64,000 nt of DNA from NCBI GenBank assembly GCA_003050565.1, contig PEBW01000006.1, forward strand, positions 78,313 to 142,312. Direction: 5' to 3'. The translations under genes and the position numbers were made by a program. The DNA comes from Brockia lithotrophica. Its GTDB lineage: Bacteria > Bacillota > Bacilli > Thermicanales > DSM-22653. Of this stretch, positions 8,307 through 16,026 are shown one piece after another; position 1 is the stretch's first letter; each line of letters begins with the position of its first letter. The notes beneath the pieces were generated by a model, which ran no database searches, was not told where the DNA came from, and worked only from the letters and a program-made list of their open reading frames with translations.

Positions 8307-8705
8307 CTATTTTCCGCTCAAAGAGCCGCCGAGTCCGGCGAGAAGCGCCCCAAGCGCCCGCGTCGAGGACGCAAGCCCGTTGTCCGCCTTTACCCGCGAG
8401 GAGGCGTAGTACTCTCCGTACGTCACGCACGCACCGGCCTCCGTGCTTCCGCCGAGGAGAGAACTTACAACTCCCGTGAGACCGCCGGCGGTTTCCTTCG
8501 TAGCCGCAACTGCCGTCACGCGCACTCCGTCCGAGGTTTGGATGCCCGCCTTTGCCTGCGCATTGATTTCCGTAGAACCCACGAGTTGCCCGACGGCGGA
8601 CAAAAGATCACCCAACGCATTCCCCTGCGCAAACGCAGGAATCGCCGGGACGAGCAAGGCCGCGGACAATACAAACGCAGCAACCTTTCGTCGGGAACTA
8701 CGCAT
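8307..8705 (-). CDS. Exported Gly/Leu-rich paralogue C (unknown function)
   Basis: About 132 residues with a clear signal peptide (MRSSRRKV, hydrophobic core, cleavage after AFA). The mature protein begins QGNALGDLLSAVGQLVGS, contains a middle block GGLTGVVSSLLGGS and ends RALGALLAGLGGSLSGK, three Gly/Leu-rich amphipathic segments separated by polar Ala/Thr/Val stretches. It is a close paralogue of the product at 9333-9728 and a more distant one of 8889-9284. GGAGGG lies 6 bases before ATG 8705. It has its own promoter and is followed by the LPXTG gene 62 bases later. One Cys is present in the mature part. Function unknown. Confidence 0.85.
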   Translation of the reverse strand: MRSSRRKVAAFVLSAALLVPAIPAFAQGNALGDLLSAVGQLVGSTEINAQAKAGIQTSDGVRVTAVAATKETAGGLTGVVSSLLGGSTEAGACVTYGEYYASSRVKADNGLASSTRALGALLAGLGGSLSGK

Positions 8706-8802
8706 GCCGATCCCTCCGTAATCGGGAATCTTTTGAAGTTTAGGCTGTCCGGGCAAATACCCCATTATTCGAATTTCGGTTCCTAGGACAACCCTACGAC
8801 AA

Positions 8803-8831
8803 ACTCTAGCACATGTGTCGTTTCAATTCAA
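8803..8831 (-). promoter_or_regulatory. Putative sigma-A promoter for the paralogue C / LPXTG operon
   Basis: Minus strand TTGAAT (8826-8831), 17-base spacer, TAGAGT (8803-8808). Each hexamer matches 4 of 6 consensus positions with ideal spacing. It lies between the preceding terminator and the ATG at 8705. Confidence 0.6.
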
Positions 8832-8833
8832 GG

Positions 8834-8864
8834 AAAAAGCGGGTAGCCCGGGGCTACCCGCTTT
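8834..8864 (-). terminator. Intrinsic terminator after paralogue B
   Basis: A 12-bp perfect stem (AAGCGGGTAGCC with GGCTACCCGCTT, 3-base loop) followed on the minus strand by a T-run. It separates the two exported-protein operons. Confidence 0.92.
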
Positions 8865-8888
8865 CCGACCTCCCTGAGGGGTCTTAGC

Positions 8889-9284
8889 TTACTTTCCGAG
8901 AACGCCGCTCAAAAGACCTGCCAGACCCGCGGAGAGGCCGCGAACCGTGGAGGCGAGGCCGTAGTCTCCGTTCGTGTAAGCCCCGGCGGAGAGGTTGTTG
9001 GGACCCTTGATCTCCGCAGCGGTGCTGTAGCTCCCGCCCAGAAGGCCGCCTACGAGGCCGTTAAGACCCGTCTGTTTGTTCCCGTAGGTCGCCTGCGCCG
9101 TGAGGACGGCATTCGGGGTAGTAGCCTCTACGTAGCTCACGGCGCCGAGATCGTGGTCCCCGACCAGCTGACCTACTGCCGTGAGGAGGTCGCCGAGGGC
9201 GTTGCCCTGGGCAAACGCCAAGCCGCCGCCAGCAAAGAGGACGAGCGCCAATACAGCCGTAACAACTCCCACGCGCACCTTCAT
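8889..9284 (-). CDS. Exported Gly/Leu-rich paralogue B (unknown function)
   Basis: About 131 residues: signal peptide (MKVRVGVV, hydrophobic core, cleavage after AFA) and mature start QGNALGDLLTAVGQLVGD shared with its two neighbours. The central region differs from paralogues A and C, but the spacing of three Gly/Leu-rich segments is kept: GLNGLVGGLLGGS in the middle and RGLSAGLAGLLSGVLGK at the end. No Cys. GGAAGGG precedes the ATG. It lies 48 bases after paralogue A and ends at a strong terminator, so it closes the 10076-8889 operon. Function unknown. Confidence 0.85.
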   Translation of the reverse strand: MKVRVGVVTAVLALVLFAGGGLAFAQGNALGDLLTAVGQLVGDHDLGAVSYVEATTPNAVLTAQATYGNKQTGLNGLVGGLLGGSYSTAAEIKGPNNLSAGAYTNGDYGLASTVRGLSAGLAGLLSGVLGK

Positions 9285-9332
9285 CGTTTCCCTTCCCCCC
9301 GCTTGTTGAGGTAGTCGGATTCCCGCTCCCGG

Positions 9333-9728
9333 TTACTTCCCGGCCAACGCCCCGCCGAGCCCTGCGAGGAGCGCACCGAGCGCCCGCGTCGTAGACGCGA
9401 GACCCCAGTCGGCGTTCACGCTCGCCTTAGCCGAATACTGGTCGTACGTCGCGTACGCTCCCGCCTGGGTGCTCCCGCCCATGAGAGAGGTTACGACTCC
9501 CGTGAGACCTCCCGCCGTCTCCTTCGTCGCCGCAACCGCCGTAACGCTGACGTCACCCGTCTGGATTGTCGCTTTCGCCTGCGCGTTTACCTCCGTCGAC
9601 CCGACGAGCTGACCCACCGCCGTCAGAAGATCCCCCAGAGCGTTCCCTTGGGCAAATGCGGGAACCACGGGGAGGAGCAGGGCCACGGACAAGACCGCCG
9701 CCAGGAGACTTTTCCGCCCTACCTTCAC
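9333..9728 (-). CDS. Exported Gly/Leu-rich paralogue A (unknown function)
   Basis: About 131 residues, nearly the same plan and sequence as the product at 8307-8705: signal peptide ending AFA, QGNALGDLLTAVGQLVGS, a polar stretch, GGLTGVVTSLMGGS, and the C-terminal RALGALLAGLGGALAGK. GTG 9728 is chosen because AGGAGGGA lies 8 bases before it; the frame is open to a TTG at 9749, but that start has no ribosome-binding site. It follows the small secreted protein by 48 bases. Similarity between A and C suggests recent duplication, B being older. Confidence 0.83.
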   Translation of the reverse strand: MKVGRKSLLAAVLSVALLLPVVPAFAQGNALGDLLTAVGQLVGSTEVNAQAKATIQTGDVSVTAVAATKETAGGLTGVVTSLMGGSTQAGAYATYDQYSAKASVNADWGLASTTRALGALLAGLGGALAGK

Positions 9729-9776
9729 GGCCGAATCCCTCCTCACCAAGATTGTGTCGATCGCGTACAGCTTGTC

Positions 9777-10076
9777 CTACTTTCCTTCCGACAGCTTGGG
9801 CAACCACACCTGTGTCGAGGATTCCGCGCGGATAGTGACTCCGTTTTTCTCCCCTACGTAAGTGGCAGAGGCGCCAAACTTCCCTGGGGCAACTTCGGAA
9901 AGCGGAGACACCACTTCCACGCTCTGCCCGTTCCAATCCACCCGCACGCTGGACGACCCGCTCAAGTCGCCCGCATACCAGGAATTCAATTCTGAAATCC
10001 AAGACCACAAGGAGGCCCAGCCTGCCGGGAGGAACGCGAGAAGGAGGAGCGTTGCGATCGCCGCGAATCGCCGCAT
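9777..10076 (-). CDS. Small secreted protein (unknown function)
   Basis: About 99 residues. Signal peptide (MRRFAAIATLLLLAFLPAGWAS) then a short mature domain of about 77 residues with alternating polar/hydrophobic residues suggesting beta strands (VRVDWNGQSVEVVSPLSEV, GVTIRAESSTQVWLP). No Cys and no recognised family. AAGGAGGTGA lies 5 bases before ATG 10076, one of the strongest ribosome-binding sites in the window. It is the first gene of the operon that continues with paralogues A and B. Confidence 0.75.
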   Translation of the reverse strand: MRRFAAIATLLLLAFLPAGWASLWSWISELNSWYAGDLSGSSSVRVDWNGQSVEVVSPLSEVAPGKFGASATYVGEKNGVTIRAESSTQVWLPKLSEGK

Positions 10077-10345
10077 AGACTCACCTCCTTCCCGGAGGAC
10101 AACCCGCACCTACGACGCTATCAAACGAGGGGGAAGAAGAGCAAGATAAGTTCCTATGAATTTTTTTCACACACGTATTCATTTTTTTCCGATTGCCCAA
10201 AACCGGAGAGAGGACGATGTTTTCCCGGGGGCCCTGTTGCCCTCCCCTGCACAATAGCGTATGGTATTCCACGCGATGCCTTTCCAGGGACACCCAAGGG
10301 CAATAGCCTCCGACACACTTCGTGCGCGGGAAGGAGAGGAGCTTC
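10077..10345. other. Divergent intergenic region between the exported-protein operon and purU
   Basis: 269 bases, AT-richer than its surroundings. On the plus strand TTGCCC, a 17-base spacer and TATGGT (about 10249-10265) is a possible promoter for purU. On the minus strand GTGAAA-17-TATCTT near 10150-10180 is a weak candidate for the secreted-protein operon. A 6-bp inverted repeat (ATGAAT...ATTCAT) lies at about 10155-10182. No clear operator recognised. Confidence 0.4.
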
Positions 10346-11206
10346 GTGGAAGCAGATCGGGCGCGCATACTCCTCACCTGCGTCGACCGGCCGGGTATCG
10401 TCGCCAACGTTGCGGGAGCTCTTTCCCGTCTAGGGGCAAACATCGTCGAGCTCGATCAGCACACTACGGCTCCTTGGGGCGGACGGTTGTTCATGCGCGT
10501 GGAATTTTTGCTCCCAGGACTCGAGGAAAAGCGAGAAGAACTCGAGAAAACCCTTCGCGAAGTTTCCGAGTCCTGGAACATCGACTTTCAACTCCATTTT
10601 GCCTCTCGGCGCAAGCGCGTGGTCGTCTTCGCTTCTCTCGCCGACCACGCCCTTCTCGAGCTACTGCACCTTTGGCGAAACGGAGAACTCCCCGGCGATC
10701 TCGTCGCCGTAGTGAGCAACCACACGCGCCTTGCCCATGCCGTTACGGCTTACGGCGTTCCCTACCACCACGTACCCGTGGAACGCGGTAAAAAAGAAGA
10801 GGCGGAAAGGGCCATCCTCGACCTTCTCGAGGGGTACCGTCCAGACCTCCTCGTCCTCGCCCGTTACATGCAGATCCTCTCTCCGGAGTTCGTCCGCCGC
10901 TTCCCGAACCGCATCATCAACATCCACCATTCCTTTCTCCCGGCCTTCGTAGGGAAAAACCCCTACGAACAGGCGTTTGCCCGCGGCGTCAAGCTCATCG
11001 GAGCGACCGCTCACTACGTGACCGAAGGTCTCGACGAGGGACCGATCATCGAACAGGACGTAGCACGTGTCACCCACCGCGCCTCTCTCGCCACCCTCAA
11101 ACAAATCGGCCGGGACATCGAACGGACGGTCCTCGCCCGTGCGGTGAAGTGGCACCTAGAAGACCGAATCCTCGTCCACGAAAACAAGACCATCGTCTTC
11201 GTCTGA
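10346..11206 (+). CDS. purU: Formyltetrahydrofolate deformylase
   Basis: About 286 residues. It hydrolyses 10-formyl-THF to THF and formate, balancing one-carbon pools and feeding formate-dependent purine synthesis. An N-terminal ACT domain (RILLTCVDRPGIVANVAGALS, about residues 5-80) precedes a formyltransferase-fold domain with INIHHSFLPAF, IGATAHYVTEGLDEGPIIEQD and the catalytic Asn/His/Asp set. GTG 10346 has GGAGAGGAG 4 bases upstream; a GTG at 10322 is less likely. It is one of only two plus-strand genes here and faces the LacI-family gene convergently. Confidence 0.92.
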   Translation: MEADRARILLTCVDRPGIVANVAGALSRLGANIVELDQHTTAPWGGRLFMRVEFLLPGLEEKREELEKTLREVSESWNIDFQLHFASRRKRVVVFASLADHALLELLHLWRNGELPGDLVAVVSNHTRLAHAVTAYGVPYHHVPVERGKKEEAERAILDLLEGYRPDLLVLARYMQILSPEFVRRFPNRIINIHHSFLPAFVGKNPYEQAFARGVKLIGATAHYVTEGLDEGPIIEQDVARVTHRASLATLKQIGRDIERTVLARAVKWHLEDRILVHENKTIVFV

Positions 11207-11226
11207 CCTACCGGCGATGAACGGAT

Positions 11227-12327
11227 TCACGCTCGCCCCGGGCGACGGGACGAGCTACGAGCTACCAGGGTGACGTCAAACCACATGTCTCGAAATTCTC
11301 TCCCGGGATCTTCCAAAAGCGATAAGGCGACGGTTACGGCTTTCCGCCCGAGTTGTTCGATGGGTTGGGCGACCGTGCTCAACTCGGGTTCGACCATTTC
11401 GGCAATGGGGATCCCATCGTATCCGACGACTCCCACCTCTTCGGGAACCTTTCTTCCCAGATGGGCCGTAAACTTGAGGATTCCCAAGGCCATGAGGTCG
11501 TTTGCGGCAAAGACGGCGTCGACCTCCGGATGCTCGGTAAACAGGCGCCGCGCCGCCGTAACCCCCCCGCGAAAGGTGAAATCCGATTCTACGAAGATGG
11601 GGTCGTGCTGAGCCCCCACTTCCAAAAGCCCTTCCACGTAACCCCCCAGGCGTTCGCGGGCCGGAACGTACCCGAGGGGACCTGCCACATGGGCGATGGT
11701 TCGGTACCCCTGCTCCCACAAATGCCGCACGGCATCTCGGGCTCCTTGGCGATCGCGTACCCGCAGGGCGACGCTTTTCGAAAAGGCCGGCGCGCGGTCC
11801 AACATGACCATGGGGATCCCGCGCTTCCCCAGAACATGAAGCTCGTTTTGGGAAATGCCGTGGGCGGCCACGATCAGGGCGTCCACCAAACGCCGGCGGG
11901 CAAGATCGGTGAGCGTCTGCCCCGCCTTCTGCCCGCAGGTCCACACGAGGACTCCGTACCCTTCCCTCGCCGCCTCTTCCGTCACTGCCTTGAGGAGCAG
12001 CGTGAAAAAGGGGTTCTCGAGATCGGAAACGAGAATCGCGATCGTACCGCTCCGCCCGCGGGCGAGGTTCCGCGCGACTACGTTGGGCTCGAACTTTAAG
12101 GCGCGAATGGCCGCCTCGATGCGCGCCGCCGTTTCCTGCCCCACGTATCCTTTTTTGTTGAGGTACCGGGAGACGGAAGCGACGGATACCCCCGCGAGTT
12201 CTGCCACATCGCGAATCGTCGCCGAAGAGGGACCTCCCTCGGACGGAAACCGGTTCCCCACCCGACCTTTACCCTCGTCCGGGAAGCCCGCCGAAGGTGA
12301 GGCGCTTTCCCGACCCTTCTCGTCCAT
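11227..12327 (-). CDS. LacI/GalR-family transcriptional regulator
   Basis: About 366 residues. The helix-turn-helix ATIRDVAELAGVSVASVSRYLN starts only at about residue 36, after a Ser/Gly/Pro-rich extension unusual for the family. The rest is a periplasmic-binding-protein-like effector domain (GTIAILVSDLENPFF, HVAGPLGYVPARERLGGYVEGL, DAVFAANDLMALGIL, GVVGYDGIPIAEMVEP). The effector is not evident and no sugar or purine operon adjoins it. GAGGAAGGTG lies 8 bases before ATG 12327. Regulation of purU or of the exported proteins is possible but not shown. Confidence 0.88.
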   Translation of the reverse strand: MDEKGRESASPSAGFPDEGKGRVGNRFPSEGGPSSATIRDVAELAGVSVASVSRYLNKKGYVGQETAARIEAAIRALKFEPNVVARNLARGRSGTIAILVSDLENPFFTLLLKAVTEEAAREGYGVLVWTCGQKAGQTLTDLARRRLVDALIVAAHGISQNELHVLGKRGIPMVMLDRAPAFSKSVALRVRDRQGARDAVRHLWEQGYRTIAHVAGPLGYVPARERLGGYVEGLLEVGAQHDPIFVESDFTFRGGVTAARRLFTEHPEVDAVFAANDLMALGILKFTAHLGRKVPEEVGVVGYDGIPIAEMVEPELSTVAQPIEQLGRKAVTVALSLLEDPGREFRDMWFDVTLVARSSSRRPGRA

Positions 12328-12401
12328 GAGCGACACCTTCCTCAAGAAACCGATTCTTCGATTCTGACCGAAGAGCCGCGCTTTCTCTTCGCGATGGGAA
12401 G

Positions 12402-12437
12402 AAAGGTCCGCCCACCCCCTCCTGCGGCGGGCGGACC
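12402..12437 (-). terminator. Terminator after the exported coiled-coil gene
   Basis: Minus strand GGGTGGGCGGACC-type arm pairs with GGTCCGCCC across a loop, giving a 9-bp GC-rich stem, followed by TTTCTT. The T-run is interrupted, so strength is uncertain. Confidence 0.6.
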
Positions 12438-12481
12438 ACCGCCTACACGCTGCCAAAATCGCGAACGCCTACTTCCCGCAA

Positions 12482-13111
12482 TTACAGGGAAACTTCCAAC
12501 AGGCGGTGAAGGTATTGGAGCTCCTCATGGATTGCCTCTCGAAGGATCTTTGCCTCTTCCTCAGAAAACCTTTCTTGCACGCCGGGGTCCGTAAGCTTCG
12601 CCTCGAGCTCCTGCAGCTTCAGGGAGGGAAGGGCGAGAATCTCTTCCTCCACCGCGGTACCGCGCGCCCGGGCGAGAATCTGCTGCATTTTCGCCTCGTG
12701 CGTCACGCGGATTTGTTCCCGTGCCCGAGCCCGCTCCGAGGTGGACTCGCGCTCTTGGTTTTTCTCCGCCTTGCGCTCTTTGCTTTTGCCCGTCTTCGTC
12801 TCCTCCTTCACCTTCTCGTCGGAGGAGACGGACTTCCCGTCCGGGTAGTCGACTTCCTCTTGGTCTTCCGATTGATCTTCCGACGAACCCCGGGAAACCT
12901 CGTTTTTCCCGAATTCCTCCTTTGCGCCGGTCTTCGGGGGAGCGTCCTGGGCAACGAGAACCGATCCCCGAACTTCCGTCGGGGATCCCATGCCCAACGC
13001 CTTCTTCACGTTTCCCCACGTACCTCCCGGATGTGCGTAGACGAAAGAGGCGCCGACGAGGAGGAGCGCGGCAAGTACACCGATCGCCAACGCGGAGCGT
13101 CTCCGGAGCAT
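12482..13111 (-). CDS. Exported, highly charged coiled-coil protein under a c-di-GMP riboswitch
   Basis: About 209 residues. A signal peptide (MLRRRSALAIGVLAALLLVGASFVYA, cleaved before HPGG) is followed by a short Gly/Pro segment, a very acidic/basic low-complexity stretch rich in Glu, Lys and Ser (about 60-135), and a helical C-terminus (KMQQILARARG, EEILALPSLKLQELEAKL, EEEAKILREAIHEELQYLHRLLEV) that looks like a coiled coil. No Cys, transmembrane segment or sorting signal after the signal peptide. The leader carries a cyclic-di-GMP-I aptamer and a hairpin that covers the ribosome-binding site, so translation should respond to c-di-GMP. No family recognised; a role in surface or biofilm behaviour is inferred from the riboswitch only. 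Confidence 0.8.
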   Translation of the reverse strand: MLRRRSALAIGVLAALLLVGASFVYAHPGGTWGNVKKALGMGSPTEVRGSVLVAQDAPPKTGAKEEFGKNEVSRGSSEDQSEDQEEVDYPDGKSVSSDEKVKEETKTGKSKERKAEKNQERESTSERARAREQIRVTHEAKMQQILARARGTAVEEEILALPSLKLQELEAKLTDPGVQERFSEEEAKILREAIHEELQYLHRLLEVSL

Positions 13112-13116
13112 CTCCC

Positions 13117-13260
13117 GTCACCTCACCTCGAAACGGTGTGAGGCGACCGCATTCCCGGCAGACCGGCAGCTGGCTGGCATGGCGGGGGAATCTTCCCTCC
13201 GCGGTAGCCCCTCTAGCTTTGCGCCCGACGCTTTCGCGTCGTTTGCCCTGGACGGTCGCC
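13117..13260 (-). promoter_or_regulatory. Cyclic-di-GMP-I (GEMM-I) riboswitch with SD-sequestering platform
   Basis: The minus strand 13260 to 13158 reads as a GEMM-I aptamer: P1 5' arm GGCGACCG (13253-13260), then CAGGGCAAA, a 6-bp stem capped by GAAA (CGACGC/GCGTCG), GGCGCAAAGC, a CTA turn, a GC-rich stem, and GCCAGCCAGCTGCC closing with P1 CGGTC. Compared with the Vibrio Vc2 aptamer, the ligand-contacting G20 (third G of AGGG), A47 (in GCAAAGC) and C92 equivalents are present; G rather than A at the G20 position favours c-di-GMP over cGAMP. Downstream, 13138-13147 and 13117-13126 form a 10-bp hairpin hiding GAGGTGA before the ATG at 13111. The P1 5' arm is perfectly complementary over 8 bases to 13142-13149 (CGGTCGCC), an alternative pairing that would free the ribosome-binding site. 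The prediction is ligand = OFF. Confidence 0.87.
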
Positions 13261-13375
13261 CGCCTTTCCCCTTCAGTGTATCGTCGTTTTCCTCAAAAAT
13301 CCACAGGGGGGACCCGAAACTTGAATAGTTTTCTGCCCTTTCTAAAAGAGTTCCGCTCTTCAGGTTCTCGCACGT

Positions 13376-13418
13376 AAAGAAAGGCCGGCCACCGGGACAC
13401 GTTCCCGGTGGCCGGGCC
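13376..13418 (-). terminator. Intrinsic terminator of the ctsR-clpC operon
   Basis: A stem of about 15 bp with one bulge (GGCCGGCCACCGGGA pairing with TCCCGGTGGCCGGGCC) followed on the minus strand by TTTCTTT, three bases after the clpC stop. Confidence 0.88.
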
Positions 13419-13420
13419 GA

Positions 13421-15856
13421 TCAACCTACGGGCGCTTCCCGGATGACCACCACCTCGCCGTCCTTTACGTCGAGCACGACGCGGTCGCCGGCGTGGATCG
13501 TCCCCTTGAGGAGCTCCTCCGAAAGACGGTCTTCCACGAGGCGTTGGAGCATGCGGCGAATGGGGCGGGCGCCGTATTGAGGATCGAATCCCACCTCGGC
13601 GACGTGCCGGATGAGATCCTCGGTGACCGTCACTTCGATCCCCTGCTCCTTTACGCGGGCGGCAATCTCGTCGGCGAGACGACGGACGATCGCTTCGATG
13701 TGTTCTTTCTCCAAGGGGTGGAAGACGATGATCTCGTCGATGCGGTTCAAAAACTCGGGACGGAAGGTGCGCCGAAGCTCTTCGAGGACCCGAGACTTCA
13801 TCGTCTCGTAGTCGATGCGGTCGTGCTGGGCCGTAAAGCCGAGGCGCGTTCCGCGCTGAATGAGCTCTTGGCCGACGTTGGAGGTCATGATGATCACCGT
13901 GTTCTTGAAGTCCACGGTTCGCCCCTTGCCGTCCGTAAGGCGTCCGTCGTCGAGGACCTGCAGGAGGATGTTGAACACCTCGGGGTGCGCCTTTTCGATC
14001 TCGTCGAGGAGGATCACGGAGTAAGGCTTCCTCCGCACGCGCTCGGTAAGCTGTCCCCCTTCTTCGTAGCCGACGTAGCCCGGCGGCGCTCCAATGAGGC
14101 GCGACGTCGTATGCCGTTCCATGTACTCGGACATGTCCACCCGGATGAGGGCGTCTTCGTCTCCGAAGAGGGCTTCGGCAAGCGCTCGCGCGAGTTCGGT
14201 CTTCCCCACACCCGTGGGACCGAGGAAGATGAACGACCCGATGGGACGCTTGGGGTCCTTAAGACCTGCAAACGCGCGGCGGATCGCCCGCGCCACCGCC
14301 TCGACCGCCTCGTCTTGCCCGATGACGCGTCGGTGGAGAACTTCTTCGAGGCGAAGGAGGCGCTCCCTTTCGCCCTCCTGCAGCTGGCGCACGGGAATTC
14401 CCGTCCAGCTGGAAACGATTTGGGCGATGTGCTCGGCGGTCACCTCGGCATCCGTCCGTCCTTGTTTCTCCCGCCAGGCGGCGCGCTCGCGCTCGAGCTT
14501 TTCTTTGATCTTCTGCTCGCGATCCCGAAGGGCGGCCGCCTTCTCGAATTCCTGGCTCTGCACCGCGGCGTCTTTTTCTTTCCGGATCTCCTCGAGCTCC
14601 TGCTCGAGCTTCTTGATCTGCGGGGGAACCATGTAGGAATCGAGACGTACGCGGCTCGCCGCCTCGTCGATGAGGTCGATGGCCTTGTCCGGGAGGAAGC
14701 GATCCGTGATGTAGCGGTGGGAGAGCTTCACCGCCGCCTCGATCGCCTCGTCCGTGACCTTCACGCGGTGGTGCGCTTCGTACCGGTCGCGCAAGCCCTT
14801 GAGGATTTCGATCGTATCCTCGGGCGAAGGTTCGTCCACGAGGATCGGCGTAAACCGCCGCTCAAGGGCCGGATCCTTTTCGATGTACTTCCGGTACTCG
14901 TCCAAAGTCGTCGCCCCGATGACCTGAATCTCCCCTCGAGCCAGAGCGGGCTTCAGGATGTTCGACGCATCGATCGCCCCTTCCGCTCCTCCGGCGCCGA
15001 TGAGCGTGTGCAGCTCGTCGATGAAGAGGATCACGTTCCCTGCCTGCCGGATTTCGTCGAGGATCTTCTTCAGGCGGTCTTCGAACTCGCCGCGGTACTT
15101 CGTACCGGCAACGACGGTCGCCATGTCCAGGTTCATCACGCGCTTGTCGCGGAGGATTTCCGGCACCTCACCGGCGACGATGCGTTGGGCGAGCCCTTCG
15201 ACGATGGCCGTCTTCCCCACGCCTGGCTCTCCGATGAGCACGGGGTTGTTTTTCGTGCGGCGGGAGAGGATCTGGACGACGCGTTCGATCTCTTTCTCCC
15301 GCCCAATCACGGGGTCCAACTCGCCTTCGCGGGCGAGGGCGGTGAGGTCGCGGGCGAGGGCGTCCAACGTCGGCGTAGAAGAACCCTTTTGGGCGGGCTG
15401 GCCGGAGGTCTGGGCAAATTCCGTCGTCCCGAGGAGCTGTAGCACCTGCTGACGCGCCTTTGTGAGGCTCACACCCAGGTTTGCGAGCACGCGGGCCGCT
15501 ACGCCTTCCCCCTCGCGGATGAGCCCGAGGAGGATGTGCTCCGTACCTACGTAGGTGTGGCCGAGCTTCCGCGCCTCGTCAAAGGCGAGTTCGATGACCT
15601 TCTTCGCCCGCGGCGTGTACGTCGTGCTGGTCGGTCGCTCCGTCCCGCGGCCTACGAGGCCTTCCACCTCTTCGCGGATCTGTTCCAACGAAAGCCCCAT
15701 GTTTTTGAGCACGCGAGCGGCAATTCCTTCTCCCTCGCGGATGAGGCCGAGAAGGATGTGCTCCGTGCCTATGGACGAATGCCCCAACCGGATTGCCTCA
15801 TCCTGGGCAAGGGCGAGGACGCGCTGCGCGCGCTCGGTAAACCGACCAAACATCAT
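13421..15856 (-). CDS. clpC: ATP-dependent Clp protease ATP-binding subunit ClpC
   Basis: About 811 residues, the normal ClpC length. Two Clp-N repeats ([21 protein letters not shown] and a second around residue 80-150), first AAA domain with Walker [10 protein letters not shown], an M-domain coiled coil (about 395-480), second AAA domain with [25 protein letters not shown] and a C-terminal D2-small domain. ClpC unfolds substrates, including phosphoarginine-tagged proteins, for ClpP. GGAGG lies 8 bases before the tandem ATG-ATG at 15856. It is the last gene of the CtsR-controlled operon; 170 bases separate it from mcsB with no recognised CtsR site. Confidence 0.96.
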   Translation of the reverse strand: MMFGRFTERAQRVLALAQDEAIRLGHSSIGTEHILLGLIREGEGIAARVLKNMGLSLEQIREEVEGLVGRGTERPTSTTYTPRAKKVIELAFDEARKLGHTYVGTEHILLGLIREGEGVAARVLANLGVSLTKARQQVLQLLGTTEFAQTSGQPAQKGSSTPTLDALARDLTALAREGELDPVIGREKEIERVVQILSRRTKNNPVLIGEPGVGKTAIVEGLAQRIVAGEVPEILRDKRVMNLDMATVVAGTKYRGEFEDRLKKILDEIRQAGNVILFIDELHTLIGAGGAEGAIDASNILKPALARGEIQVIGATTLDEYRKYIEKDPALERRFTPILVDEPSPEDTIEILKGLRDRYEAHHRVKVTDEAIEAAVKLSHRYITDRFLPDKAIDLIDEAASRVRLDSYMVPPQIKKLEQELEEIRKEKDAAVQSQEFEKAAALRDREQKIKEKLERERAAWREKQGRTDAEVTAEHIAQIVSSWTGIPVRQLQEGERERLLRLEEVLHRRVIGQDEAVEAVARAIRRAFAGLKDPKRPIGSFIFLGPTGVGKTELARALAEALFGDEDALIRVDMSEYMERHTTSRLIGAPPGYVGYEEGGQLTERVRRKPYSVILLDEIEKAHPEVFNILLQVLDDGRLTDGKGRTVDFKNTVIIMTSNVGQELIQRGTRLGFTAQHDRIDYETMKSRVLEELRRTFRPEFLNRIDEIIVFHPLEKEHIEAIVRRLADEIAARVKEQGIEVTVTEDLIRHVAEVGFDPQYGARPIRRMLQRLVEDRLSEELLKGTIHAGDRVVLDVKDGEVVVIREAPVG

Positions 15857-16026
15857 GGAATCCACCTCCCGGGAAAATCCTACACGTCTTCTCGGGCAAA
15901 AAACCGCGGCGGTAGGCGAGAGAAAACGCTCTGCAACAGGAGCGGAAGTGGCAACCACGACGCGCGGCGCTCCCGCCGCCTCCTCCTGCGTATCCTTTTC
16001 GCCGAATGCAGCGGAAATTCCCGCCT

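Larger units (their letters stand above)
13112..13420. other. Intergenic region between clpC and the riboswitch gene
   Basis: 309 bases holding, on the minus strand, the clpC terminator (13376-13418), an AT-richer stretch where the promoter of the riboswitch transcript must lie (a weak -10-like TACACT near 13275-13280), and the riboswitch (13117-13260). No ORF is supported. Confidence 0.6.

Noticed and set aside
13158..13260. cGAMP-specific GEMM-Ib variant.
   Set aside because: The discriminating position equivalent to Vc2 G20 is G, not A, by manual alignment. A covariance model should confirm.
13493..15442. 649-codon plus-strand frame opposite clpC.
   Set aside because: Typical long antisense frame in a high-GC gene; clpC is unambiguous.
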